Positions 1 through 7,860 of a stretch of DNA of 22,042 nucleotides are shown in pieces. The notes below the pieces were generated by a model. That model saw only the letters and a program-made list of their open reading frames with translations, made no database searches and was not told the origin of the DNA. Source of the DNA: Clostridiales bacterium UBA1316 (GTDB lineage: Bacteria; Bacillota; Clostridia; Oscillospirales; Oscillospiraceae); contig DBTM01000046.1 in NCBI GenBank assembly GCA_002307055.1, forward strand, positions 1-22,042, read 5' to 3'. Made by a program: the position numbers and the translations under genes. Numbering within the stretch: position 1 is the first letter of the stretch; the number at the start of each line of letters is the position of its first letter.

Positions 1-97
1 TGAATATCATTAGCAGATTATAGCACGATAGCGAAGTCGATATTTAAATAAAAAATGAACATTTTTAGAACGATAAGTTACCCTATTCAAAAAACAA

Positions 98-126
98 TTG
101 AATTCTTAATATAAAACGACTAAAAT
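98..126 (+). promoter_or_regulatory. Putative sigma-70-type promoter of the Fur-family gene
   Basis: A TTGAAT -35 box (98-103) and a TAAAAT -10 box (121-126) are separated by 17 bp, just upstream of the regulator gene. This would start transcription near 133 and leave a very short leader. The preceding ~95 bases are AT-rich and contain no open frame that could be the end of an upstream gene. No clear Fur-type inverted repeat overlaps this promoter, so autoregulation is not evident. Confidence 0.5.
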
Positions 127-145
127 AAGAGTAAAATGATTGGAA

Positions 146-589
146 ATGATGAATTTGCAAGAAGAGCGCTATGGTGACGTTCTTGATAAAGAGAATCTTC
201 GAAAAACAAAAGGTCGTCAATTGATACTTGAAATATTAAGAGACTCCGGGCCAAAAACAGTCGATGAAATTTTCATGCTCGTTAAAGCCCGTGAGGCGCA
301 AATAAGTATGTCAACTGTGTATAGGACCTGTGAGACGCTCGCGCAAAAGGGTATTGTGCAGAAGTCGAATTTCGTTGAGGACGGCAAGGCTAGATACGAG
401 TATCACGATATCGATCACCGGCACCATGCCGTCTGCATGCAATGCCATAATATCATATCTATAGACGACTGCCCATTCGGTCAGTTTGATGAGCTGATGG
501 AATCCAAGTATGGTTTTGATGTAAAAAGCCACAACTTAGAGATTTACGGATATTGCCGTGACTGCAAACGAAAACAAGCAGAGAAATAA
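146..589 (+). CDS. zur: Fur-family metal-responsive repressor, probably Zur-like
   Basis: This is a small cytoplasmic DNA-binding repressor that senses a divalent metal. The N-terminal winged helix carries the family recognition-helix motif STVYR. The C-terminal dimerisation half has the family metal ligands: a His-rich HDIDHRHHAVC stretch with a CxxC pair, and a second CxxC near the end (YCRDC). These four cysteines are the usual structural zinc site. Its length (about 147 residues) is typical. The start is uncertain: TTG at 140, ATG at 146 and ATG at 149 are in frame, and no strong ribosome site decides between them. The gene stands immediately before a zinc/manganese-type ABC importer with an operator-like palindrome. 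That makes a Zur role the best guess, but Fur, Mur or PerR specificity cannot be excluded from sequence alone. It has its own promoter and terminator, so it is probably not co-transcribed with the importer. Confidence 0.9.
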   Translation: MMNLQEERYGDVLDKENLRKTKGRQLILEILRDSGPKTVDEIFMLVKAREAQISMSTVYRTCETLAQKGIVQKSNFVEDGKARYEYHDIDHRHHAVCMQCHNIISIDDCPFGQFDELMESKYGFDVKSHNLEIYGYCRDCKRKQAEK

Positions 590-606
590 ATAGTTACGAA
601 TAATCA

Positions 607-649
607 ACAGTCTTGCCTCTCAAAAGTGATGAGTCGCAAGGCTGTTTTT
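607..649 (+). terminator. Rho-independent terminator after the Fur-family gene
   Basis: ACAGTCTTGC (607-616) pairs with GCAAGGCTGT (636-645), a 10-bp stem with one U-G pair, directly followed by a short T run. It lies 18 bases after the stop codon of the regulator and before the importer promoter, separating the two units. Confidence 0.75.
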
Positions 650-706
650 AGTTGTCAAAATATGCGGAGAGTAATTCCAGCGCCATAATTAATAGAAATA
701 TTTTAC

Positions 707-735
707 TTGACAATGAAATAACATTAACATAAAAT
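707..735 (+). promoter_or_regulatory. Promoter of the metal ABC importer operon
   Basis: A perfect TTGACA -35 box (707-712) is followed after 17 bp by TAAAAT (730-735). Expected transcription start is about 742, inside the inverted repeat that follows. The downstream gene has a strong AAGGAGG ribosome site (766-772). Confidence 0.75.
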
Positions 736-763
736 AAATGCAAATGCAAGTCATTCGCATTTA
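735..763. promoter_or_regulatory. Fur/Zur-type operator (29-bp inverted repeat)
   Basis: TAAATGCAAATG (735-746) and CATTCGCATTTA (752-763) are inverted copies with one mismatch around a 5-bp centre. The core resembles Fur-family boxes of the GCAAATG...CATTTGC type. It overlaps the end of the -10 box and the expected start of transcription, the position where a bound repressor blocks initiation. The adjacent Fur-family protein is the obvious candidate binder. The assignment is inferred from symmetry and position. Confidence 0.65.
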
Positions 764-779
764 ATAAGGAGGTCATATC

Positions 780-1703
780 ATGAATTCAAAACTACTTAAA
801 TTATTGTCCGCAGCATTATTGTGTGTTGTTTTACTTGCGGGCTGTGCACCGAAAAATGATGCCGCGCCGACCGGCAGCCAAAACAATACAGGCATCAACG
901 GAAAGGCTGTCACTATTGCGGCATCTTTTTACCCAATGTATATTATGGCAATAAACGTCGCAAAGGATATGCCGAATGTCAAAGTCATTGATATGACAAA
1001 GCCGACAACAGGCTGTTTACATGATTATACCGTGACTCCGGACGATATGAAAAACCTGGAAGGCGCACAGTTTTTTATCATAAACGGAGCGGGCATGGAG
1101 TCGTTTATGGATAAGGTCATCAGTCAATTCCCCGCCTTGAAAATTATTGATTCGAGTACCGGCATAGAATTAATTAAGGGCGAGGGCGACGAGGGCGATA
1201 ATCCGCATTTGTGGGTCAGTATTTCAAATGCGATACAGCAGGTTAAAAACATCGGAAGCACGCTGGCATCTTTAGACCCCGACAATGCGTCGAAATACAA
1301 TGCAAACACAGATGCATACGTCAAAAAGCTTGAAGTTGAAAGGGATAAAATGCATAAAGCGTTGGATAGTGTTAAAAATCGTGATATAATCACTTTCCAT
1401 GAGGCGTTTCCGTATTTTGCTAAAGAATTCAACCTTAATATTGCCGGAGTCATCGAACGTGAACCCGGTTCCCAACCAAGCGCAAAAGAGCTGGCTGATA
1501 CAATAGCGACAATTAATTCATTGGGAGTAAAAGCGTTATTTGCGGAGCCTCAGTATCCAGCAACAGCCGCCGAAACCATAGCAGAAGAAACCGGAGCTAA
1601 GGTTTATACACTGGATCCGGCGGTAACCGGGCCAATGGATGCCGATGCCTATATTACTATTATGGACAATAATTTAAAGGTTCTACAGCAAGCATTAAGT
1701 TGA
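780..1703 (+). CDS. znuA: Metal ABC transporter substrate-binding lipoprotein (ZnuA/TroA family)
   Basis: This is the extracytoplasmic binding protein of a zinc/manganese importer. Residues 1-22 are a lipoprotein signal peptide ending in the lipobox LAGC, so Cys22 is probably lipidated and anchors the protein to the membrane. The family metal ligands are visible as His81 (LHDYTVTP), His143 (NPHLW) and His207 (TFHEAFPYF), with Asp279 (LDPAVTG) as a likely fourth ligand. A three-histidine set is typical of zinc-binding members; manganese members usually have two His plus two acidic ligands. The loop before His143 is acidic (EGDEGDNPH) rather than His-rich as in many ZnuA proteins. The start is fixed by an AAGGAGG site 7 bases upstream. 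It is the first gene of the importer operon, under the Fur-like operator. Zinc is the favoured substrate; manganese is possible. Confidence 0.9.
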   Translation: MNSKLLKLLSAALLCVVLLAGCAPKNDAAPTGSQNNTGINGKAVTIAASFYPMYIMAINVAKDMPNVKVIDMTKPTTGCLHDYTVTPDDMKNLEGAQFFIINGAGMESFMDKVISQFPALKIIDSSTGIELIKGEGDEGDNPHLWVSISNAIQQVKNIGSTLASLDPDNASKYNANTDAYVKKLEVERDKMHKALDSVKNRDIITFHEAFPYFAKEFNLNIAGVIEREPGSQPSAKELADTIATINSLGVKALFAEPQYPATAAETIAEETGAKVYTLDPAVTGPMDADAYITIMDNNLKVLQQALS

Positions 1704-1722
1704 ATGTAATGAAGAGGCTAAA

Positions 1723-2517
1723 ATGGCGAATCATGAAAAGGAAATGTGTAGCACTTGTTCTTGCGGACTGTGCTGCACAAAGATAGAAAATCTCAATGTA
1801 ACCCTGGGAAAATTTGAAATAATAAAAAACGTTAATCTGCACATTCACTGCGGAGACTTAACGGCTATTATCGGGCCGAACGGGGCCGGTAAAAGTACGC
1901 TTTTAAAAGCGATACTCGGTGATATCCCTCACTCTGGAGAGCTCATATTTCTTGATGCGAAAAACAAACGGACGGGAAAGCCTCTAATTGGCTATGTTCC
2001 GCAGAAGCTTGAGTTTGACACCAGCTCCCCAATGAGCGTTTTTGACTTGTTTGCTTCGGTACAAACAAAAATACCGGTATGGTTTACCCACTCAAAACAC
2101 TTATGGAAAAATGTGCAGGAAGTCCTGGATAAGGTTGATGTCGGACATCTTATCAAAAGGCGTTTGGGCGCCTTGTCGGGCGGGGAACTACAGAGGGTAC
2201 TCTTAGCTCTGGCCCTTGACCCAGTGCCTGACCTGCTGTTAATGGATGAGCCTGTAGCCGGCATTGATCAGAACGGCTTGCAAATGTTTTATAAGACGGT
2301 CTCGGAACTCCGCGAGAATTATGATTTGTCGATAATACTTGTATCTCATGACCTTAATCTGGTTGCGCAGTATGCTGATCGGGTTGTTTTCCTGAACAAT
2401 AAAACAGTCGAAAGCTGCGGGACCCCAAAAGAAGTTTTCAATGACAGGAAGGTTATCGAGACATTTGGTATAGACTGGTCAAAGGTCTTGCCCGACAAAA
2501 AGGAGGGTAATGAATAA
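1723..2517 (+). CDS. znuC: Metal ABC transporter ATPase with Cys-rich N-terminus
   Basis: This is the cytoplasmic ATP-hydrolysing subunit of the importer. All nucleotide-binding motifs are present: Walker A GPNGAGKST (51-59), Q-loop Gln94, signature LSGGE (151-155), Walker B LLLMDEP (171-177) and switch His209 (VSHD). Before the ABC fold there is a short extension with five cysteines at 9, 12, 14, 17 and 18 (CSTCSCGLCC), a pattern that could bind zinc or another soft metal. It starts 19 bases after the binding-protein gene with a GAAGAGG ribosome site, and its stop overlaps the permease start by one base (TAATG). The family is certain; the role of the cysteine cluster is unknown. Confidence 0.9.
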   Translation: MANHEKEMCSTCSCGLCCTKIENLNVTLGKFEIIKNVNLHIHCGDLTAIIGPNGAGKSTLLKAILGDIPHSGELIFLDAKNKRTGKPLIGYVPQKLEFDTSSPMSVFDLFASVQTKIPVWFTHSKHLWKNVQEVLDKVDVGHLIKRRLGALSGGELQRVLLALALDPVPDLLLMDEPVAGIDQNGLQMFYKTVSELRENYDLSIILVSHDLNLVAQYADRVVFLNNKTVESCGTPKEVFNDRKVIETFGIDWSKVLPDKKEGNE

Positions 2518-3356
2518 TGGCCATTTGGTATAGTCTGGTTAACTCTTTGCTCCCCTTTGAATGGGCAACACATTTGTTCATGAAGAATGCTCTCTTAGGT
2601 GTGTTATTAGTAACACCTATTTTCGGGCTGCTGGGGACAATGGTTGTCAACAATAGAATGGCATTCTTTTCGGATGCCTTAGGCCATTCCGCGCTGACGG
2701 GAATTGCGATTGGCGTTATTCTTGGTATAAGTCGGCCCATATGGTCCATGCTGCTTTTTTCGATACTGATGTCGATAGCAATACTTGTCGTGAAAAGTGC
2801 AAATACCGCCTCCACCGATACTATTATCGGCGTTTTCTCCTCTACAGCTGTTGCGCTTGGCATAGCAATTCTATCTAGCAGGGGCGGATTCAACAAATAT
2901 GCCGTTTATCTTATTGGTGATTTGTTAAGCATCGGATCGGCTGATTTATTGGTTTTGATCATCGTTTTTATACTTATCATCGCATTATGGTTTTTAGTAT
3001 TCAACAAGCTGCTTCTAGTCAGCGTGAACCAGTCGCTGGCAAGAAGCAGGGGTATCAATGTAAAACTGTATGACTATCTTTTCACCATCATTATGGCCGT
3101 CATTGTCACAATTTCAATTCAATGGGTGGGGATAATGATTATAAGCTCCCTTTTGGTACTCCCTGCGGCGGCGGCAAGAAATATCTCAAGGAATATGAGG
3201 CAGTATCATGTATATTCTGTCTCCATTGCTATAATTTCGGGTCTTTCGGGACTTATTCTCTCATATTTCTGGGGGACGGCAACGGGGGCGACTATTGTGG
3301 TGATTTCATCTGTTTTCTTTGCTGTAACATTCCTGCTGAAACTAAAGTTTAATTGA
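2517..3356 (+). CDS. znuB: Metal ABC transporter permease (ZnuB family)
   Basis: This is the integral membrane channel of the importer, about 279 residues and highly hydrophobic, with roughly eight membrane-spanning stretches. It belongs to the ABC-3 family. The segment around residues 40-60 (NNRMAFFSDALGHSALTGIA) is the conserved family motif, and the later LVLPAAAARN stretch is also typical. The length is normal for the family. An AGGAGG site lies about 10 bases upstream of the ATG, and the one-base overlap with the ATPase gene suggests translational coupling. It is the last gene of the operon; a strong hairpin 220 bases downstream is the likely end of the transcript. Confidence 0.9.
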   Translation: MAIWYSLVNSLLPFEWATHLFMKNALLGVLLVTPIFGLLGTMVVNNRMAFFSDALGHSALTGIAIGVILGISRPIWSMLLFSILMSIAILVVKSANTASTDTIIGVFSSTAVALGIAILSSRGGFNKYAVYLIGDLLSIGSADLLVLIIVFILIIALWFLVFNKLLLVSVNQSLARSRGINVKLYDYLFTIIMAVIVTISIQWVGIMIISSLLVLPAAAARNISRNMRQYHVYSVSIAIISGLSGLILSYFWGTATGATIVVISSVFFAVTFLLKLKFN

Positions 3357-3793
3357 TTGCTTAAATTTAGAATACTATGTACCCATCTATACCCGAACGA
3401 AATAAATTCTGCTCATGTTCAGCATTCACGGGTGGAATTTTCTTGTGTTAATGGCTAAAATCTTTCAACAACAGGTGCTTGTGGCCTCTTGTTACGAAAT
3501 TAAGGACTTGCAGCATGCTGAACGATACCTGTTTCTCTAGAATATTCGTTGTTCTCCATTCTTCAATGTTAGGTAAAAATAATTTGAGTACCGAGCTGTG
3601 TCGTAACAGCACGATACTCAAATTATTTTATAGGCGGACAATTCTGTCAATAAATTGCTTTGATTTGCATACGAATATCTAAACCAAATCCGTTTCGAGT
3701 GAAAACAATAGCGAAATAATAATGAATATATCGTTATTATTATCTTATTCCAAAGCTCCACATCAGTATTCCGTCTTATAAACTGTTCCTTTA
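3357..3793. other. AT-rich intergenic region between convergent operons
   Basis: These 437 bases separate the importer operon (+) from the cobalamin operon (-). The strongest signal is the hairpin at 3576-3629. A second, weak AT-only inverted repeat lies at about 3713-3743 (AATAATAATGA against TCGTTATTATT). A 10-bp palindrome CAGCATGCTG is at 3511-3520, and its right half repeats inversely near 3417-3425. A 67-codon open frame (3479-3682) runs through the hairpin and lacks a ribosome site, so it is not called. No gene or mobile element is recognised. Confidence 0.6.
3576..3629. terminator. Large hairpin, probable bidirectional terminator
   Basis: AAAATAATTTGAGTA (3576-3590) is perfectly complementary to 3615-3629. 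A nested GCTGT/ACAGC pair (3595-3599 with 3606-3610) extends the structure. The outer ends are A- and T-rich, so an RNA hairpin followed by U-rich sequence forms on either strand. It sits between convergent transcription units, as expected for a shared terminator. The long stem could also be a remnant of a palindromic repeat element. Confidence 0.6.
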
Positions 3794-4429
3794 CTAGTAA
3801 TTTCGCATCTGCAGCTCATAAAGGAGCGCATTACAAATGGCTGCCGCAACATTACTGCCGCCCTTTCGGCCTTCGGATATGATGCAGGGAATTCCGGAGG
3901 CTTTTATAATCTCTTTGCTTTCCACAACGTTGACAAAGCCAACGGGCACACCGATAATTAGCTTCGGCTTTATACGGCCCTCCTGGATGAGCTCGTTTAG
4001 ACGCAGAAGCGCAGTCGGCGCGTTGCCAATCGCTATAATCAGCGGGAACTCCAGAGCGCACGCCTTTTCCATGCTCACCGCCGCGCGCGTTATACCACGC
4101 TCCTTTGCGGATGCAGAAACGTCTGCGTCGGATATAAAGCAGTGAACGGCGCCGCCGAGTTTATCAAGGGTTATTTTACTGATGCCCGCTTCTGCCATCC
4201 GGGTGTCGGTAACAATGTGTGCACCGGTTTGAAGAGATTCTTTGCCTGCTTTTACAGCGTCATCTGAAAAATATAGGGTATCCGCGTAATCCAAATCAGC
4301 AGTGGTGTGGATGACGCGCTTTATGATTGGTGCCAGATCGGGCGGAAGCTGTTTACTACCTAATTCGCGGGTTATGATCTCAAAGCTTCGCTTCTCTATA
4401 TCCATCGGTGGTAATGTATGCCAGTCCAT
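3794..4429 (-). CDS. cbiC: Cobalt-precorrin-8 methylmutase
   Basis: CbiC moves the methyl group from C-11 to C-12 of cobalt-precorrin-8 to give cobyrinic acid, the last step of corrin ring construction. The 211-residue protein matches the CobH/CbiC family in length. It has the catalytic histidine in RVIHTTADLDYAD (His41), the TDTRMAEAGI segment and a conserved PVGFVNVVESKE stretch near residues 157-168. Its ATG overlaps the stop of cobO by one base (TAATG), so it is the last gene of the ten-gene operon. Although chemically earlier than cbiA, cobO and cbiP, it lies after them. Only weak AT-rich stems follow immediately; the larger hairpin at 3576-3629 is the better terminator candidate. Confidence 0.93.
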   Translation of the reverse strand: MDWHTLPPMDIEKRSFEIITRELGSKQLPPDLAPIIKRVIHTTADLDYADTLYFSDDAVKAGKESLQTGAHIVTDTRMAEAGISKITLDKLGGAVHCFISDADVSASAKERGITRAAVSMEKACALEFPLIIAIGNAPTALLRLNELIQEGRIKPKLIIGVPVGFVNVVESKEIIKASGIPCIISEGRKGGSNVAAAICNALLYELQMRNY

Positions 4430-4959
4430 TAGAATTCGATCCCCTTCCTTGCCTGAATTCCCATATTATACGGGTGCTTATGCTTGACCATCTCGGTTAT
4501 ATAGTCGGCCTTGTCTATGATCCAATCAGTCGGTCTGTGACCTGTGATGACAAGCTCAAGAGCGCTCGGTTTCTGTATTATTAAGTCTGAGAATATCGTC
4601 TCATCCAGAAGCCCGAGCTGATAGGCGTCGAGAGCCTCGTCCAATATCAGCAGATCGCATTTGCCGCTCATCACCAGTTCAATAGCCTGTCTGAGATTGT
4701 CGTCATGTTTTTCTTTCGTTGCGTCTTTGTCCGCGGTATCCATATCACGGACAAACATTTTCCCAGCCTTACCGCGAAGTACCGTGATATTTGGAAGAAG
4801 CGCAAGCTGGCCAAGTTCGCCAGACGGCGTATCCTTTAAAAACTGCAGCACAACGACCTCTAAACCTTGGCCGCTGGCACGCAGCGCAAGCCCGAGCGCA
4901 GCCGTCGTCTTTCCTTTTCCATAACCGTAGTAGACATGAATGAGACCTTTATCAGTCAT
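4429..4959 (-). CDS. cobO: Corrinoid adenosyltransferase, CobO/BtuR type
   Basis: It transfers the 5'-deoxyadenosyl group of ATP to the cobalt of a reduced corrinoid, giving the adenosylated form used by CbiP. The 176-residue protein begins MTDKGLIHVYYGYG and has the family P-loop GYGKGKTTAALGLALRA (about residues 12-28). It also has the acidic LLILDEALDA segment and the C-terminal TGHRPTDWIIDKADYITEM block. A longer open frame reaches 5058, but the start at 4959 is chosen because a GGAGG site lies 9 bases upstream and homology begins there. The start overlaps the cbiP end by 8 bases. It is also named btuR, or cobA in enteric bacteria, which should not be confused with the methyltransferase CobA encoded at 17637. 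Confidence 0.93.
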   Translation of the reverse strand: MTDKGLIHVYYGYGKGKTTAALGLALRASGQGLEVVVLQFLKDTPSGELGQLALLPNITVLRGKAGKMFVRDMDTADKDATKEKHDDNLRQAIELVMSGKCDLLILDEALDAYQLGLLDETIFSDLIIQKPSALELVITGHRPTDWIIDKADYITEMVKHKHPYNMGIQARKGIEF

Positions 4960-6448
4960 GATTGCCCGCCTCCAAAATTTTGTACACAAGGTCCATATCA
5001 AGGCTTTCCCGCAGCCCTTGAGCCAGAGCGTCATATTGCTGGTTTTTATAGTCTTCAATATTTATGGTATCTTCCGAAATATCCTCGATCCCTTTCTGCC
5101 GCAGCAGAAACCGCACAACCGCCGTGCCGAAACCACCGTCAAACAGTCCGTGGACATAGCTGCCTAAAACGTTCTGATAAACAGCGCCGTCAGGTTTTTC
5201 ATCCGGGAGTGTAGAAAATGGAACGGTATCTGACTGCAGAATAGATTTGCCCATGTGAATTTCATATCCTGTGAGCTCGGCGCCGGATAACGGCGAGAAT
5301 ATTCCATCAAGAGGACATACTTTACCGGTAATGCGGGTTCTGACCTTTTCAGCTTCGAAAACGGTATCAACCGGCAGTAGCGCCATGCCCTTCATACTGC
5401 CACCCTCCTCAAAGTTGTCCGGGTCGTCTAACGTACAGCCGAGCATTTGATATCCGCCGCAGACGCCAATGACCGGAGTCCCCGCGGCAGCGCGCTTTTT
5501 GATTGCAGCTTCCAGCCCGTTTTGTCTCAGCCAGCGCAGATCACCCATGGTGTTCTTCGTACCGGGGAGGATGATGAGATCAGGCTCTTTCAACGCCTCC
5601 GGTGTTTCAACATAACGGAGACCGACGGAACTCATTCGTGAGAGCGCATTGAAATCTGTAAAGTTAGAAATACGGGGAAGACGTATGACAGCAATGTCAA
5701 GTGCCTTCGGGGTACTCTCTCGCGTGAAGCGTTCCGAAAGGCTATCCTCATCGTCAATGTCAAGCGACATGTAAGGCACGACACCGAGCACCGGTATGTT
5801 GATGAGCTTTTCCAGCTGCGTGAGACCGGGCTTGAGGATATCGACATCTCCTCGGAACTTGTTAATAATCACACCTTTTATTCTTGCGCGTTCCTTCTCG
5901 CCGAGCAGGGCTATAGTGCCGTAGAGGCTGGCAAAAACACCGCCTCTATCAATATCGCCAACCAGCAACACCGGCGCATCGGCGATTTCAGCCATGCCCA
6001 TATTGACGAAATCCTCACTGTTGAGATTAATTTCGGCGGGGCTGCCTGCGCCCTCGATGACAATGATATCATTTCGCGAAGCAAGGCTGTTGTAGGTCTC
6101 AATAACAATAGGACGAAGCTGCTTCTTATAAGCATAATATTCTGTTGCCCTCATTGTTCCGACAACCTCGCCCTTGACGATGACTTGGCTGCCGACGTCG
6201 CTCGTCGGCTTGAGCAGGATCGGGTTCATCCAAACCGAGGGCTCAATTCCGGCAGCCTCAGCCTGCATGACCTGGGCGCGGCCCATTTCCAGACCCTCAT
6301 TTGTGATAAAGCTGTTGAGCGCCATGTTCTGGCTTTTGAAAGGTGCAACCTGATAACCGTCCTGTTTGAATATCCGGCACAGTCCGGCGCACATCAGGCT
6401 CTTGCCCGCGTTGGACGCCGTACCCTGTATCATAATAGGCTTTGCCAT
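4952..6448 (-). CDS. cbiP: Adenosylcobyric acid synthase (glutamine-hydrolysing)
   Basis: CbiP amidates carboxylates b, d, e and g of adenosylcobyrinic acid a,c-diamide using glutamine and ATP. The 498-residue length is normal. The N-terminal synthetase domain has the P-loop-like GTASNAGKS (9-17) and the FKSQNMALNS motif. The C-terminal glutamine amidotransferase domain has the nucleophile Cys330 in GVCGGYQMLG and the catalytic His433 in YVHGLFD. A strong GAGGAGG site precedes the ATG by 7 bases. There is a 41-base gap after cbiA, the longest within this operon, with no internal promoter or terminator seen. Confidence 0.95.
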   Translation of the reverse strand: MAKPIMIQGTASNAGKSLMCAGLCRIFKQDGYQVAPFKSQNMALNSFITNEGLEMGRAQVMQAEAAGIEPSVWMNPILLKPTSDVGSQVIVKGEVVGTMRATEYYAYKKQLRPIVIETYNSLASRNDIIVIEGAGSPAEINLNSEDFVNMGMAEIADAPVLLVGDIDRGGVFASLYGTIALLGEKERARIKGVIINKFRGDVDILKPGLTQLEKLINIPVLGVVPYMSLDIDDEDSLSERFTRESTPKALDIAVIRLPRISNFTDFNALSRMSSVGLRYVETPEALKEPDLIILPGTKNTMGDLRWLRQNGLEAAIKKRAAAGTPVIGVCGGYQMLGCTLDDPDNFEEGGSMKGMALLPVDTVFEAEKVRTRITGKVCPLDGIFSPLSGAELTGYEIHMGKSILQSDTVPFSTLPDEKPDGAVYQNVLGSYVHGLFDGGFGTAVVRFLLRQKGIEDISEDTINIEDYKNQQYDALAQGLRESLDMDLVYKILEAGNHD

Positions 6449-6489
6449 ATTGTCGCCTCCTCATATAATAAATCTCCGCCGTATTCGCG

Positions 6490-7860
6490 TCAGATATTCC
6501 CTTGACCTTTGTATGCAGCAGCTGCTTGTACGAACCGCGCAGCAAAAGATGGATTGCCGTAGAAATACAGGTGCGGAAAACCTGCAAAGATCGTTTGATT
6601 TGCCGTGACGCAAGTCCACTCACGACCATCAGGTTTTCGCGCCGTACAATTGCCGCCTGTCAGTGTTGTATCCCAGTAGTGGAACTCATGGGCAGGAATC
6701 GAATCACCTGAAGAACAGAGTAGAGTGTCCTGCTTGGCAATTAAGCTGATATAACCGAAGCGCTGAAGACGTGACGTTTTGAACCCGTGCCCCTGAAATA
6801 CCCCGGTCATGGAATGCGCAATACCCTGATCATCCTCGAGTGTTTCGTGCAGATACAAAAAACCGCCGCACTCAGCCAGGGTAGGAAGCCCGTTATTAAT
6901 AGCAGTGCGAAGATTCTCCAGCATCGTGGCGTTGGCGCTGAGAGCCGCAGCGTAAAGTTCCGGATAGCCGCCGCCGAGATAGAGCGCATTTATACTCTCA
7001 GGAAGAGCGTTGTCAGAAAGAGGACTGAACGGCACAAGCTCTGCGCCGAGACGCTCCAAAAGTGCCAGATTATCGGCATAATAGAAGCAAAATGCGTCAT
7101 CCTGCGCAATCGCAATACGCGGTTTGGTTTTTACAATCGGGTTCACTGCCGGGAGCTTGCCAGTGAGTATTTGTGCAGCTCCGGCAATATTTAAGAGCGC
7201 ATCAATGTCAATGCTCTTTTCTGCCTGAACACCGAGCAATTCAATCTTTTGCCTCAGCCCATCGATTTCCGCTGCCGTGACAAGCCCAAGGTGTCTACTC
7301 TCAATACTGCATTCCTTCAGCCGAGGGAAATAGCCCAGCTGCTTCAAGCCCGTCTCAGTTTCAAGGGATACCCTAAGCATCTTATATAAGGCCTCCGAGC
7401 AGTCGTTTAAAATTACTCCGGCGATCAAGTTGGGCTTCCTGAAGGCCTTAAAGCCATTGATAACCGCAGCCATGGAGAGTGAAGCGCCTTTTGCGGAAAC
7501 GACTAAAATGACGGGGGTTTCGGTTGCCTTTGCAACTTCATAGCTGCTGGCCTTTGTGTTGCCGGATATGCCGTCATAGTAGCCCATGACGCCTTCGATC
7601 ACAGCAACGCTGCTGGTATTGCTATGCTCGCGCAACAAGCCGCACACTATTTTCTCATCAGAAAAAAATAAATCCAGATTATAGCTGGGTATACCGAGAA
7701 CGGCTCTGTGAAACATCGGGTCTATATAGTCTGGACCGCACTTAAAGGCAACGGGCGTGCTGCCGCGTTTTTGTAAAGCAGACAGAAGTGCCAGCGTGAT
7801 TGTTGTTTTGCCAGCGCCGCTGTTTGGCGCGGCAATCATAAACCTAGATATTTTACCCAT
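6490..7860 (-). CDS. cbiA: Cobyrinic acid a,c-diamide synthase
   Basis: CbiA performs ATP- and glutamine-dependent amidation of the a and c carboxylates of cobyrinic acid. The N-terminal domain has the P-loop APNSGAGKTT (11-20), the CGPDYIDPMFH motif (41-51) and VIEGVMGYYDG (88-97). The C-terminal amidotransferase domain carries the nucleophile Cys331 in LAECGGFLYL. The length of 456 residues is typical. The start overlaps the end of cbiET by 8 bases and has no strong ribosome site of its own, which suggests translational coupling. CobB of the aerobic pathway belongs to the same family, but the surrounding genes indicate the anaerobic route. Confidence 0.95.
   Translation of the reverse strand: MGKISRFMIAAPNSGAGKTTITLALLSALQKRGSTPVAFKCGPDYIDPMFHRAVLGIPSYNLDLFFSDEKIVCGLLREHSNTSSVAVIEGVMGYYDGISGNTKASSYEVAKATETPVILVVSAKGASLSMAAVINGFKAFRKPNLIAGVILNDCSEALYKMLRVSLETETGLKQLGYFPRLKECSIESRHLGLVTAAEIDGLRQKIELLGVQAEKSIDIDALLNIAGAAQILTGKLPAVNPIVKTKPRIAIAQDDAFCFYYADNLALLERLGAELVPFSPLSDNALPESINALYLGGGYPELYAAALSANATMLENLRTAINNGLPTLAECGGFLYLHETLEDDQGIAHSMTGVFQGHGFKTSRLQRFGYISLIAKQDTLLCSSGDSIPAHEFHYWDTTLTGGNCTARKPDGREWTCVTANQTIFAGFPHLYFYGNPSFAARFVQAAAAYKGQGNI

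Noticed and set aside
1..139. Tail of an upstream gene at the window start
   Set aside because: All three forward frames meet stop codons within the first bases, and no minus-strand coding signal is seen.
3417..3533. Possible insertion-sequence remnant with inverted arms (GTTCAGCAT/ATGCTGAAC and AACAGGT/ACCTGTT)
   Set aside because: The arm pairs cross rather than nest, are short, and no transposase fragment is recognisable, so chance is the simpler explanation.
3479..3682. 67-codon open frame in the convergent intergenic region
   Set aside because: It runs through the strong hairpin, has no ribosome site, and its translation resembles no family I recognise.
3713..3743. AT-only inverted repeat as the cbiC terminator
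   Set aside because: The stem is made almost wholly of A-T pairs with a mismatch and would be weak; the hairpin at 3576-3629 is a better candidate.
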